DNA of 64,000 nucleotides from positions 62,001-126,000 of the forward strand of contig JAUIDR010000003.1 in the NCBI GenBank assembly GCA_030428565.1, written 5' to 3'. Shown here in pieces: positions 41,583 to 50,339 of the stretch (the first letter of the stretch is position 1; each line of letters starts with the position of its first letter). Position numbers and translations under genes: made by a program. Below the pieces are notes generated by a model that made no database searches, was not told where the DNA came from, and saw only the letters and a program-made list of their open reading frames with translations. The stretch comes from Alphaproteobacteria bacterium. Lineage in GTDB: Bacteria > Pseudomonadota > Alphaproteobacteria > UBA7985 > JAUIBT01.

Positions 41583-42893
41583 TTACTCGTCGTCGATACT
41601 CTCTAGCTTCTCGTCGAAGTGGTCCTCAAAGTCCTGCACGTCTTCGCTGAGATCCAACAGCTCGATCGCCCCCAGCGTCGTCGGTAAGACAGTGACGCTC
41701 TCTTGCAGTTCTTCGGGTGCAGCCTCGCGCTCCATCGTCCGGTAGAAGATAAAGACCAGCATGACCGTCGACAGCACGCCGGTGGTCAAAAACAACCCGA
41801 CTGCTTGCCAGCGCATGATGAAAGAGGCCAGGATCGGGCCGAGCGTCGCGCCCACTGAAAAGACAATCAACAGACCCGACGCCGCCGAGATATATTTCTG
41901 GGGCGCGATGTGGTCGAAGGCCTGAGCGACCGAGATCGGGTAAATCGACGCTTGGGCCCCGCCGAACAAGGCCACCAAAGCGAGCAGCAGCCAAAAGTTA
42001 GGGATGGTCGTTGCGCTGGTAACGATTGCCAAAGACACCGCTATCGCGATGGCCAACAAACCCATCATGACAAAGCGCCGGTCCACCATGTCGGCCAGGC
42101 GCCCGGAAGGAAACGACAACAGCATGCCGCCGACCAGAATCGAGCCGGTGAACAGCGAGGTCTCATAGACGCTCAGGCCGATGCGCTGGGCAAAGACCGC
42201 GCCCAGTGAAAGGGTGGATCCCACCAGCACACCGCTGCCCAAGGTGCCTGCAATGGCGGTGGGCGAAGCCTGGTAGAGCTCGATCAAGCCCATGCGCTGC
42301 ACGTCGCTAAGCTCGGGCGGATAGAGGCGGGTCATAGCCACCGGGATCAAGGACAAGGAGCCCAGAATTGACGCGATGATAAAGGGCTCGATCTGTGTGA
42401 AATCCCAGACGTTGACCAGGAGTTGGCCCGCGATCTGAGCGAGGTAGTTGGTAATGACGTAGATCCCCAGTACCGTACCGCGGCTCTCGGTCGGGGTGCG
42501 GTCGTTCATCCAACTTTCGACGGCGGTGAAAATGCCCGCCAGGCAGGCCCCCGACAGCAAGCGCAAAACTGCCCAGATGGCCCAGTGGTCCAAGATCGGG
42601 TGGGCCAGGAACAGCGCCGATTGCATGGTGGCAAAGATGGCAAAAGCGCGGATATGACCGACGGTGTTGATCAGGGTCGTCGCATAAAGGGCACCCACCA
42701 GGAAGCCCGCGAAGTTGCCAGCCATTACCACCGATGTCACGGTTGTATCGTAGCCCCGGCTCTCCATTTGCAGCGCCAAAACGATGCCGAGCAAGGTCGA
42801 GCCGACCAGGGCAATCGAGGCCCCCCAAAGCAGGGCACCAATGGTGATGATGGTGGACCAAGCACTGTTAGCTGATGGGGTTACGGCGTTCAT
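41583..42893 (-). CDS. MFS transporter, YcaD-like
   Basis: A 436-residue inner-membrane carrier with about twelve hydrophobic segments. The N-terminal half has the YcaD-like pattern: GSTLLGIVLALQMESRGYD, FAGFLVGALYATTLI, VGHIRAFAIFA, and ESWMNDRTPTESRGTVLGIYV at the loop after helix 4. The central loop and second half (FPSGRLADMVDRRFVMM) follow the usual MFS pattern. The C-terminal ~50 residues are cytosolic and strongly acidic (many Asp and Glu), which is uncommon. Substrate unknown. The spacer upstream (42894-43219) carries the terminator of the antiporter gene. Confidence 0.88.
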   Translation of the reverse strand: MNAVTPSANSAWSTIITIGALLWGASIALVGSTLLGIVLALQMESRGYDTTVTSVVMAGNFAGFLVGALYATTLINTVGHIRAFAIFATMQSALFLAHPILDHWAIWAVLRLLSGACLAGIFTAVESWMNDRTPTESRGTVLGIYVITNYLAQIAGQLLVNVWDFTQIEPFIIASILGSLSLIPVAMTRLYPPELSDVQRMGLIELYQASPTAIAGTLGSGVLVGSTLSLGAVFAQRIGLSVYETSLFTGSILVGGMLLSFPSGRLADMVDRRFVMMGLLAIAIAVSLAIVTSATTIPNFWLLLALVALFGGAQASIYPISVAQAFDHIAPQKYISAASGLLIVFSVGATLGPILASFIMRWQAVGLFLTTGVLSTVMLVFIFYRTMEREAAPEELQESVTVLPTTLGAIELLDLSEDVQDFEDHFDEKLESIDDE

Positions 42894-43116
42894 CGGGGTC
42901 TCGTGTTGTGTCGCTTGGGGCGGGTTAGGTGCGGGGACAACCGCAGCTCAAACAGGCCCCGCCTTAGCAGAGCGCTTTGCAGGGCATTCGCGCGAAAGCG
43001 ACCCTTGCAGGTCGGCAGCCATCGCAGCAGAGCTCATTCTAAGACGTTGCCCAAACAATGGAAGCGTTACAATGGAAAGGTTTAGCGGGGCTGCGCGGCA
43101 GCAATTGTGGGGTGCC

Positions 43117-43150
43117 ATAAAAAAGGGGCCGCCTTGGTGGGCGCCCCCTC
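43117..43150 (-). terminator. Rho-independent terminator of the antiporter gene
   Basis: GGGGCCGCC (43125-43133), a short loop, then GGGCGCCCCC form a GC-rich stem with one bulge. On the minus strand the stem is followed by six T, which places it about 70 bp beyond the antiporter stop at 43220. The rest of 42894-43219 holds no recognised gene; it should contain the promoter of the MFS gene at 41583-42893. Confidence 0.85.
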
Positions 43151-43219
43151 TTTCTTTTGTTTTTGGCCTATGGGCCCGTAACCTACTAGCCGTGATCTAG
43201 GAGCCAGACGCAGCGCGCC

Positions 43220-44542
43220 TTAGTGCGCGGCTGCTTCACCGGCCTTGGTCGCAGCTTCGGCAATGGCTGCTTTCAGCACTTCATCCATGCCCAGCATGGC
43301 GCCCAGATCGGCAAACCAGCCCATTTGATTGGCCAGAATGACCAAGATCGCCAAGCCGAAATTCATGGGAATTACCAACAGCGTATAGGCGATGGCTTCG
43401 GGCACGTAAGGACCGCGGAAACCAATCGCGCGCGCAGGCGTTGCCATCCACTTCGGCAGCTCTTCGCGGTGGATCTGATTGGTAAAGACCACGATCGCAA
43501 CCAGCGAGGAGAAGACGAACATGGGAGCGCCCAGCATGATAAGCGACAGGTTCCAATAGAACTCCTCAAGGCTGGCGGGCATGGCGGTCATAGCCCCGGC
43601 AAACGGCGAGGAGATGGCCGCGCCGACGAACAGACCCAGGCCGTGCAATTGAGCGGTAATCAATTCACCCATACCCGGAATTTGTTGGATCAGCACCGCC
43701 AGCATGATCAGGCCCAGCGCATTTAGGCCGCCATCGGTCAGCTCGTGCGCGGTACGGTGAACTAGGTCCAAAGTATCCTTGTGGCCGCGCATGCCATACC
43801 AGAGCGGTGAAACGGCGGAGTAAATGAAGATCAAGCCGATGCAAAAGAAGGGGTTGTGGGTGATGATGATGGCCAACAGGGCGACCACAAACTCCAGGCC
43901 CGCCATGGCTTGCTGACGATCGAAGGGCGCTTTTTGGATTTCCACGGGGAAGAAGGCGCCCGCGACCAAGCCCAAAAAGATGCTGTAGGGGGTCAAGACC
44001 AGCAGCAACGGCCAGCCGGCGTTCGGCGTATCCAGGCCTGATGTGATGTAGTAGGGCAGGCCCCAAAGCTCACCGAGGTAAAAGCCGCCGCCGACGGTCA
44101 GCGCCGCAAAGGCTGCGATGGCTTTGACAGCAAAGGCATTGAAGTTGTTCGCCTTTTGGGTTGGGAAGAAAACGATACCGGTCGAGAGCAGCAAGATGAC
44201 GGCAAAGCTATCGAAGAACAATGAGATGTGGCCCGCAAAGACCACTAGGGCAAAGGTGGACCAAAAATTTGAACGCGTGAAAAAGGTCGGCATTTTAAAG
44301 CCGCAGTAGGCCACGACCATGGTCAAGTAGAGTGCGACCAACAGGGTCTCGACGGTTGCTGACAAATGCAGCGGACCGTGTGAAATGTGGCCGTCTTTCC
44401 AGGGGAAGGCCCACCAAATCAGAACGGCGCCCAGCAAGAACCCCAGAATGATGCTCTCTGTCGTGATAATTCGCCGTTGTCCTGACGACAATGCCGGCAG
44501 GTCTTCGTCCATGTTGTCCTGCGCATCGGGGTTTTCTTGCAT
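43220..44542 (-). CDS. putative Na+/H+ antiporter-like membrane protein
   Basis: A 440-residue integral membrane protein with about ten to eleven hydrophobic helices, including ESIILGFLLGAVLIWWAFPW, AFALVVF-type stretches around residue 95 (FWSTFALVVFAGHISLFFDS) and FVVALLAIIITHNPFFCIGL. The sequence resembles a small conserved family annotated as putative Na+/H+ antiporters, but I recognise it by general pattern only. Acidic residues inside membrane segments (for example in HISLFFDSF) would suit ion coupling. The start at 44542 gives an acidic cytosolic head of about 25 residues. It lies between two MFS genes on the same strand. Substrate and direction are unproven. Confidence 0.55.
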   Translation of the reverse strand: MQENPDAQDNMDEDLPALSSGQRRIITTESIILGFLLGAVLIWWAFPWKDGHISHGPLHLSATVETLLVALYLTMVVAYCGFKMPTFFTRSNFWSTFALVVFAGHISLFFDSFAVILLLSTGIVFFPTQKANNFNAFAVKAIAAFAALTVGGGFYLGELWGLPYYITSGLDTPNAGWPLLLVLTPYSIFLGLVAGAFFPVEIQKAPFDRQQAMAGLEFVVALLAIIITHNPFFCIGLIFIYSAVSPLWYGMRGHKDTLDLVHRTAHELTDGGLNALGLIMLAVLIQQIPGMGELITAQLHGLGLFVGAAISSPFAGAMTAMPASLEEFYWNLSLIMLGAPMFVFSSLVAIVVFTNQIHREELPKWMATPARAIGFRGPYVPEAIAYTLLVIPMNFGLAILVILANQMGWFADLGAMLGMDEVLKAAIAEAATKAGEAAAH

Positions 44543-44615
44543 GCTTGTGCCTCTCTCCGTCTAGGTTCTGGGTCGCACTTATATACGTTGCAAAGGCGAA
44601 ATGTCACCCCTGAGA

Positions 44616-44645
44616 CTGACAGATTTCGTGCCAATATCCTGTCAG
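44616..44645. promoter_or_regulatory. Inverted repeat upstream of the antiporter gene
   Basis: CTGACAG (44616-44622) and CTGTCAG (44639-44645), perfect 7-bp arms 16 bp apart, extending to 9 bp with one bulge. It lies in the 122-bp gap between the MFS stop (44665) and the antiporter start (44542). With no T-run, an operator is more likely than a terminator. Confidence 0.45.
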
Positions 44646-44664
44646 CCCAACCGCGTTATAACAA

Positions 44665-45819
44665 CTAGTGCAATTTTTTTTGTGCAGGCCGCAAGATTGC
44701 GATGATCAGCATGCCCACCATGATGGCGCTCATGACCCAAATCAACGCTTGCGACCCGAACAGCTGCATTTGAGCGCCTGCGACCGGCGGCAAGATGATG
44801 CCGCCCAGCCCCCACCCCAAAGAAAAGACGCCGTTGGCAGCAAGCAGGCTTTGGCCGGTAAAGCGCTCGCCTAGCTCGACCATGCAGAGCGTAAAAATCG
44901 GCATGATGGAGCAGCCCCAGGCGGCGGCCAGGGGCCACATCCAAACGGAATGCACGGGCGCAGCCAATAGGAGCCATGGCAGCCCCGCAGCGCAGGCTAA
45001 AGTGGCGATCCACAAGGCGCGTCTGGGCAGAGCATCAATCAACCAACCATAGGCCAGCAAGAACAGCGCGCCGGAGGCCAGGACCACCGTCAGCAATCGC
45101 AGCGCTTGGTCTTGGTCCAGGCCTCGACTTTGCATAAATAGAGCGAAAAAGGCCAAAATGACCTGATCGAAGCCGCCCAGCACCACCGTCGCCAGGCCCA
45201 AGAACATCATGAGCGGCAAGACCGACCAAGGGTTGGATTCGGCCGCATTGGCTTTCCAGCGAGGAAGGCGCTTGTAAATTAAGGCGATGAGGAGCGCCAC
45301 CAGCAGTGAGAAGCTGGCCGCGGCGACGAATGGCGCGAGCCCGCCGGTACCCAGCAGCGAAAGCAGCAACGGGCCCAAACCGAAGCCCACCGAGGTCAAG
45401 AAGTTATAAAAGCCCACGACCCGCCCGCGTCCGGGCGCGGGGGTCATGCTCAGGATCCAGGTCTCGGCAATGACAAACTGCGAGGCGATGGCCAGGCCCA
45501 AAAAGAAGCGGAAGAAAAACCAGGCCCAAATGTTCTGAACCAAGCCAATCGCCAGCAAAGAGGCGGCGATCATCAAAGCCGTAATGATGGCCCAGTTGCG
45601 CGCCCCGACGCGAGCGGTGACGGGGGAAATGGTCAGACCCATGACCATGATTCCAACCGGTACCATAGCTGCGTTGAGTCCGATCAGCGCCTCACCGTGG
45701 CCTTGCGCGGCCAGGATGGCGGCCAGCAGAGGATAGCTCAGCCCTTGCCCGACGGCGAACAGGGCCACCATAAGCATGACCAAGAAGGTGACAGGCGAAA
45801 CGGAGCGCAAAATCGACAT
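44665..45819 (-). CDS. MFS transporter, YcaD/CynX-like
   Basis: A 384-residue carrier with about twelve membrane helices. Features: GQGLSYPLLAAILAAQGHGE, LIGLNAAMVPVGIMVMG, FFFRFFLGLAIASQFVIAET followed by WILSMTPAPGRGRVVGFYN (the conserved loop after helix 4), and GWLIDALPRRALW in the second half. It differs clearly from the 41583-42893 carrier, so this is not a recent duplication. The gene ends with a run of eight A just before its stop (QKKLH), a possible slippery run at the DNA or transcript level. Substrate unknown. Confidence 0.87.
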   Translation of the reverse strand: MSILRSVSPVTFLVMLMVALFAVGQGLSYPLLAAILAAQGHGEALIGLNAAMVPVGIMVMGLTISPVTARVGARNWAIITALMIAASLLAIGLVQNIWAWFFFRFFLGLAIASQFVIAETWILSMTPAPGRGRVVGFYNFLTSVGFGLGPLLLSLLGTGGLAPFVAAASFSLLVALLIALIYKRLPRWKANAAESNPWSVLPLMMFLGLATVVLGGFDQVILAFFALFMQSRGLDQDQALRLLTVVLASGALFLLAYGWLIDALPRRALWIATLACAAGLPWLLLAAPVHSVWMWPLAAAWGCSIMPIFTLCMVELGERFTGQSLLAANGVFSLGWGLGGIILPPVAGAQMQLFGSQALIWVMSAIMVGMLIIAILRPAQKKLH

Positions 45820-45950
45820 GGTGAACCAAAGGCGGGAAGACGAGCTGACAGCCGGTCTAGACGCCGACAGGACGCCAAGCTAAGGGGAATAGCTGGGCCA
45901 GGCAAGCAGTCGCTGTATGGTCTGTAGCTTTTGTTATGCGCGGTATCGTT

Positions 45951-45971
45951 TGTTAGGGGTGTGGCCTAACA
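45951..45971 (+). promoter_or_regulatory. Perfect inverted repeat upstream of lysE-like gene
   Basis: TGTTAGG, 7-bp loop, CCTAACA. It lies 50 bp before the ATG at 46022. No T-run follows. It could be an operator or a leader hairpin controlling the exporter. Confidence 0.45.
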
Positions 45972-46021
45972 GGAGACATCAACCTTTATTGAGCGCTACC
46001 CACAGGATTTTAGGGGCCAGC

Positions 46022-46696
46022 ATGTCTAGCTTATCTCAGCTCGTGCCAAGCGATCCTTGGCTGTTGGTCAGCTTTATCTCCGTCATGCTGGCGCTGAATT
46101 TTACGCCGGGACCGGCCGTGTTCAAGGTCGCCAGCGATGCCCTTGGTTCGGGTCTGGCGGCAACGCAGGCCAGCATCGCCGGGGTGTTTGCTGCCAACTT
46201 TTTCTATGCCGTTATGGCCGCAACCGGGGTGGCGGTGCTGGTCTTTTCTTTCCCGGGACTATTGCTGGTCATCAAGTGGCTGGGCCTGGCTTATATCGCA
46301 AGCATGGTTTTAGGGGCTCTGCGCGGCGCTTGGCGGGCCCATCGTGGCACCCTAAGCCAGCGCCGCAAGCGCCCAGCCTGGCGCTTGTTTGCCTCCAGTT
46401 TCGCCCTGCAAGTCTCCAACCCAACTTCGCTGCTGTCGTTTGGCCTCATGCTGCCGGTTTTCGCCGGCCCTGGCGAGGGTCTGGCGTTGCGCATGTTGGC
46501 GTTGGCGGTGTTATCGCTGGTCCTGGAGTATCCGGCCATGCTGTTCTATGCGGGGCTAGCAGCCTGGTCGGCCCGAGCACTTGAGGGTTCGCGCTTTTCG
46601 GTCGCCATGAACCTGGCATCGGCTTTGCTGTTGGCGGTGGCTTGGGTCTTGATTGCCCTGACCGACTTTGCGGCTCCGCCGCCTGCGGTCACTTAA
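46022..46696 (+). CDS. LysE/RhtB family exporter
   Basis: A 224-residue inner-membrane protein with about six helices, typical of the LysE/RhtB amino-acid or metabolite exporters. The signature is the early NFTPGPAVFKVASDAL (usually TPGP near residue 24), followed by GVFAANFFYAVMAATGVAVL and LGLAYIASMVLGALRG, and in the second half SLLSFGLMLPVF. The start at 46022 follows an AGGGG site; the 35 codons upstream are not family-like. Its end overlaps the convergent comM by 8 bp. Substrate unknown. Confidence 0.9.
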   Translation: MSSLSQLVPSDPWLLVSFISVMLALNFTPGPAVFKVASDALGSGLAATQASIAGVFAANFFYAVMAATGVAVLVFSFPGLLLVIKWLGLAYIASMVLGALRGAWRAHRGTLSQRRKRPAWRLFASSFALQVSNPTSLLSFGLMLPVFAGPGEGLALRMLALAVLSLVLEYPAMLFYAGLAAWSARALEGSRFSVAMNLASALLLAVAWVLIALTDFAAPPPAVT

Positions 46697-48221
46697 TTGC
46701 CCGACGTGCGGGGCCGCGGCGGCGGTATTGCAGCGCTTCGGACAGGTGGCGGGCCTGGATTGCCGCGCTGGCCTCAAGGTCGGCGATGCTGCGGGCAACT
46801 TTGATAACGCGATAAAAGCCGCGCGCCGACAGCCGCAGTTGCTCGACAGCCTGTTCCATCAGAGCCATGCCCGCTTGATCCAACGGAGCGGCGCGCTCCA
46901 ACCAATCACCGTGCAAGTCGGCGTTGGTCCGTAGGCCGCCTGGAGCCTCGAGTTCGGCGAAGCGTTCGGTCTGGCGGGTTCTTGCGGCTTCTACGCGTGC
47001 AAGCAAGGTGGCCGACGCTTCCCCTTCGGGTTCGCGTGCCAGCTCGAGCGGGGACAAATTATTCATCTCGATGATGAGGTCTATGCGGTCGAGCAGTGGG
47101 CCGGAGAGGCGATTTTGATAATCCGCGCCGCACTGGGGCGCTTTGTTGCAGGCCTGCTCGGGATCGTTCAGATAGCCGCAGCGGCAGGGGTTCATAGCCG
47201 CGATCAACTGAAAGCGCGCGGGATAGGTGACGTGGGCGTTGGCTCTGGCTAGCGAGACGCTGCCGGTCTCTAGAGGCTGACGCAGCGCCTCTAAGGTGCG
47301 GCGGTCGAATTCAGGCAGTTCGTCCAAGAACAAAACCCCACGATGGGCGAGCGAGATCTCGCCCGGCCTGGCGCGCAGACCGCCACCTGTCAAAGCAGGT
47401 AAGGAGGCCGAATGGTGGGGGGCGCGGTAGGGGCGCTGGTGCAAAAGTCGCCCTTCATCAAGCTGGCCTGCGATGGAATGGATGGTGGAGACCTCCAAGG
47501 CCTCACCGGGCTCCAGTGGCGGCAGGATACTAGGCAGGGCCGCCGCTAGCATAGACTTACCCGCACCGGGCGGGCCGATCATCAGCACGTTGTGGCCGCC
47601 GGCTGCGGCAATCTCCATGACGCGTTTGGCGCTGGTTTGGCCCTTGATCTGAGCGAAATCCCGCTGACCCGGATCGGCGCCTGCGACCAGTGGTTCGGGC
47701 GTTGGCAGCGCCGTTTCGCCCTTAAAGTGGCCGATTAGGTCTAGCAGATGGCTAGGGGCTAGGACGCTGGGCGGGCTGGCCCAAGCGGCTTCACCGCCCT
47801 GGCTGGCCGGGCAGATCAGCCCCCAGTCGCGTTCTGCGCCAAAGCGGGCGGCGGCCAAAATGCCCGAGACCGCAGCCAAAGAGCCATCCAGCCCCAATTC
47901 GCCGAGCGCGACATAGCCCGCCACTTCGTCTTGGGCGATCAGCTCCATCGCCACCAACAGGCCTAGGGCGATCGGCAGGTCAAAGTGGCTGCCCTCTTTT
48001 AAGATATCTGCTGGCGCCAAGTTGACGGTGATTCGCTTGGGCGGCAGCGCCAGGCCAATCGCGCTGAGCGCTGCGCGTACCCGCTCTTTGGACTCGGCAA
48101 CCGCCTTGTCGGGCAGGCCAACCAACGTGAAAGCCGGTAGGCCACCCGACAACTGCACTTGCACATCGACAGGCGCAACATCAATGCCACGAAAAGCAAC
48201 GGTGTGGATGTGAGCGACCAT
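46689..48221 (-). CDS. comM: YifB/ComM family Mg chelatase-like AAA ATPase
   Basis: A 510-residue protein with an N-terminal Lon-like (S16) fold and a central AAA+ domain. ComM is a hexameric helicase that promotes branch migration during natural transformation. Seen: FRGIDVAPVDVQVQLSGGLP at the start, Walker A IGPPGAGKSMLAAALP, LFLDELPEFDRRTLEALRQP (Walker B and sensor), a zinc-like CRCGYLNDPEQAC, and the C-terminal LSARGFYRVIKVARSIADLE. Length is normal. It follows gshB by 23 bp on the same strand, a neighbourhood common in alphaproteobacteria. Together with comF it keeps the option of transformation-like DNA processing, although no uptake pilus genes are here. Confidence 0.95.
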   Translation of the reverse strand: MVAHIHTVAFRGIDVAPVDVQVQLSGGLPAFTLVGLPDKAVAESKERVRAALSAIGLALPPKRITVNLAPADILKEGSHFDLPIALGLLVAMELIAQDEVAGYVALGELGLDGSLAAVSGILAAARFGAERDWGLICPASQGGEAAWASPPSVLAPSHLLDLIGHFKGETALPTPEPLVAGADPGQRDFAQIKGQTSAKRVMEIAAAGGHNVLMIGPPGAGKSMLAAALPSILPPLEPGEALEVSTIHSIAGQLDEGRLLHQRPYRAPHHSASLPALTGGGLRARPGEISLAHRGVLFLDELPEFDRRTLEALRQPLETGSVSLARANAHVTYPARFQLIAAMNPCRCGYLNDPEQACNKAPQCGADYQNRLSGPLLDRIDLIIEMNNLSPLELAREPEGEASATLLARVEAARTRQTERFAELEAPGGLRTNADLHGDWLERAAPLDQAGMALMEQAVEQLRLSARGFYRVIKVARSIADLEASAAIQARHLSEALQYRRRGPARRAIK

Positions 48222-48244
48222 GGCGGCGGGCGCGTCCTTTCAGG

Positions 48245-49201
48245 CTAGAGGCGCTTTTCGATGGCGTCCCAAATCAGGGCCGCGCCATCGACGCCGCTGA
48301 AGCGTTGCAGCTCTTGCAGACCGGTGGGCGAGGTGACGTTGATTTCGGTCAAGACATCGCCGATGACGTCGATGCCGACGAAAATCAGGTCGCGCTCGAC
48401 CAGGGTTTGTTGCAAGCGTGCACAGATTTCGCGGTCGCGTTCGCTCAGCTCGATGGGTTCAGCACGGCCACCAACGTGCATGTTCGCGCGCGCTTCGCCA
48501 GCCGCCGGGATGCGGTTGATGGCGCCGATGGGCTGGCCATCGACCAGGATGATGCGCTTATCACCCTGGCGCACCGCGGGCACGTATTGCTGGACCATCA
48601 GCTGCTCGCGCGAGCTGGCAACGTGGTTTTCAAACAAGGCGCTCAGGTTTTCATCGCCGGGCTTGAGGTGGAAGACGCCCGCGCCGCCATTGCCAAACAG
48701 TGGCTTGATAATGATGTCTTGATATTCGTCGCGAAAGGCGCGGATGTCGTCCAGGTTGCGGGTAATCATGGTCGGCGGCATGAGGTCGGGGAAGTAAGTG
48801 ACCAGCAGCTTTTCCGGTGAATTGCGCACGTGGAAGGGGTGATTGACCACCAGCGGGCGCGGATGATCCAGCTCCAGCAAATGCGTGGCGGCGATGTATT
48901 GCATGTCAAACGGCGGGTCTTGGCGCATCAGCACCACGTCAAAGTCCTTCAAGCACTTGCGCGGCACCATCTCACCGGCGCTGTAATGGTTGCCCGCCTC
49001 GCGCCGCAGCTCGATTGGACGCGCGCTAGCGCAGACCTGGCCGTGCCAATAGGTCAGATCGGTGACGAGGAAGTGCCACAAATCATAACCGCGCTTTTGC
49101 GCCTCTAAGCCCAAAACGAAGCTGCTGTCTGCGTTAATGTCGATGGGGGCCAGGGGGTCCATTTGCAGGGCGACTTGTCGGCGTTCTGAGCGATCGGACA
49201 T
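48245..49201 (-). CDS. gshB: glutathione synthetase
   Basis: ATP-grasp ligase that joins glycine to gamma-glutamylcysteine, the second step of glutathione synthesis. The 318-residue protein shows MDPLAPIDINADSSFVLGLE at the start, DVVLMRQDPPFDMQYI, KPLFGNGGAGVFHL in the ATP-grasp domain, and FVGIDVIGDVLTEINVTSPTG with the metal-binding Glu and Asn. Length and motifs are normal. It precedes comM in the same direction. It supplies the thiol used by the glutaredoxin encoded at 4126-4443. Confidence 0.97.
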   Translation of the reverse strand: MSDRSERRQVALQMDPLAPIDINADSSFVLGLEAQKRGYDLWHFLVTDLTYWHGQVCASARPIELRREAGNHYSAGEMVPRKCLKDFDVVLMRQDPPFDMQYIAATHLLELDHPRPLVVNHPFHVRNSPEKLLVTYFPDLMPPTMITRNLDDIRAFRDEYQDIIIKPLFGNGGAGVFHLKPGDENLSALFENHVASSREQLMVQQYVPAVRQGDKRIILVDGQPIGAINRIPAAGEARANMHVGGRAEPIELSERDREICARLQQTLVERDLIFVGIDVIGDVLTEINVTSPTGLQELQRFSGVDGAALIWDAIEKRL

Positions 49202-49325
49202 GCAAGGTTCCTTTATTGGTTGGGCCGGTTTAAGCGGGCGCGTTCTGGTTTGTTTGGCGAACTATGTCTTGAGCAAAGCGCGCGCGGGTCGCGTCAGGTG
49301 CTGGCAGTATCGCGCCCGGATCTTG

Positions 49326-49363
49326 TTCAGGCAATATTCAGTTGGAGTTCAGAAGGCGTTCAG
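49326..49363 (+). promoter_or_regulatory. Four TTCAG boxes with exact 11-bp spacing
   Basis: TTCAG starts at 49326, 49337, 49348 and 49359, one helical turn apart. Such phased direct repeats are how OmpR/PhoB-family response regulators bind. The array lies about 95-130 bp before the OmpA-like gene and about 125 bp before gshB on the other side. No response regulator gene is in the window. Confidence 0.6.
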
Positions 49364-49456
49364 TGGGGACTTGTTACAACCGCCTCATGGTCATGAACAA
49401 GAACCAACCTGTCTAACAAGACCAGCTTTGGTCGAATGCCTCAAGGATGAAGTCCC

Positions 49457-50263
49457 ATGTTTACCTCTTTTAGCCCCCGCAACACTCCCCGTGTTAATCC
49501 CCGTGTTAATCCCCGCAACGGCCTTGCCAAGAGCGTGATGGTCTCAGTTGCCGCGGCCGTCAGTCTTGTTGCCGTTGCCGGTGGTGCCTCAGCCCATCAT
49601 AAGGCCAAGGCCACCTTTGGAGCCTACCTTGGCGTCTATCCCTTCATCACGCCAAATAATATCATCACGCCGAACAATATAATTGCGCCGAACAACGTGG
49701 CCCCGACGGTCGTGGTGCCGCCCGCCCCGACGCCTATTGCGCCCCAGCCCCCGCTGACGCAAGTCGGTCAGCCCAAGGTGGTCCAGCCCAAGATCGTTCA
49801 GCCGCCCGTTGATACCTGTGGCCCTTCGGTCTTCCAGATGAAGCGCAAGCTTGGCGTCATGCTGCATGGCACCGGTGCTACCATCAAACACAAGGGCCAG
49901 CGTGTGATCGTCAATCTGCCGTCAAATGTAACGTTTGATTCGGGCTCATATTTCGTCAAGCCCAGCTTCCGCCCCATGCTGCGCCGTGTTGCGCGCCGAC
50001 TGTCGCGCTGGAACCATACCCGCGTACGGATCGTTGGCCACACCGACAGCGTTGGCAGCTATGCCTACAATCAGACCCTGTCTGAAAACCGCGCTCTATC
50101 AGTAGCACGCATTCTGGGCCGCAACGGTGTCGATTGGCGCCGCATGCGCACCCGTGGCTTCGGTGAGACCCGCCCGATTGCGGATAACTATAGTGCCGCC
50201 GGTCGTGCCGCCAACCGCCGCGTTGAGTTGACCATCTTACGTCGTCCGCGTCCCGGCTGTTAA
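49457..50263 (+). CDS. OmpA/YiaD-like envelope protein
   Basis: A 268-residue secreted protein. A long basic N-region (residues 1-28, with an N-P-R repeat) precedes a hydrophobic core (MVSVAAAVSLVAVAGGASA) and likely cleavage after ASA. Then comes a Pro/Asn/Val/Gln-rich tether of about 80 residues holding an 18-bp repeat (TPNNI). The C-terminal ~130 residues are an OmpA-like peptidoglycan-binding domain: VTFDSGSYFVKP, VRIVGHTDSVGSYAYNQTLS, ENRALSVARIL, TRGFGETRPIADN and AANRRVELTIL. It should anchor to peptidoglycan in the periplasm. No lipobox Cys follows the signal. A strong terminator follows. Confidence 0.85.
   Translation: MFTSFSPRNTPRVNPRVNPRNGLAKSVMVSVAAAVSLVAVAGGASAHHKAKATFGAYLGVYPFITPNNIITPNNIIAPNNVAPTVVVPPAPTPIAPQPPLTQVGQPKVVQPKIVQPPVDTCGPSVFQMKRKLGVMLHGTGATIKHKGQRVIVNLPSNVTFDSGSYFVKPSFRPMLRRVARRLSRWNHTRVRIVGHTDSVGSYAYNQTLSENRALSVARILGRNGVDWRRMRTRGFGETRPIADNYSAAGRAANRRVELTILRRPRPGC
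49478..49513. repeat. 12-bp tandem repeat in OmpA-like gene N-region
   Basis: A diverged unit CGCAACACTCCC followed by two identical copies of CGTGTTAATCCC. They encode RNTP-RVNP-RVNP, adding positive charge to the signal peptide N-region. Confidence 0.85.
49646..49699. repeat. 18-bp tandem repeat in OmpA-like gene
   Basis: Three units on the pattern ATCACGCCGAACAATATA, encoding ITPNNI, ITPNNI and IAPNNV. It lies about 20 residues after the predicted signal cleavage, in the tether. Confidence 0.88.
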
Positions 50264-50287
50264 GCCCCGCCGATTTGACAATAAAAT

Positions 50288-50320
50288 ACCCCCGTTGGTG
50301 CAGCCAGCGGGGGTGTTTGT
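50288..50320. terminator. Bidirectional intrinsic terminator
   Basis: ACCCCCGTTGG (50288-50298), loop TGCAG, CCAGCGGGGGT (50304-50314): an 11-bp stem with one G-T pair. A T-rich tail (GTTTGT) follows on the plus strand and ATTTTATT on the minus strand. It serves the OmpA-like gene and the convergent bmt gene. Confidence 0.9.
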
Positions 50321-50339
50321 ATGCCCAAGGCGGTGCGTT

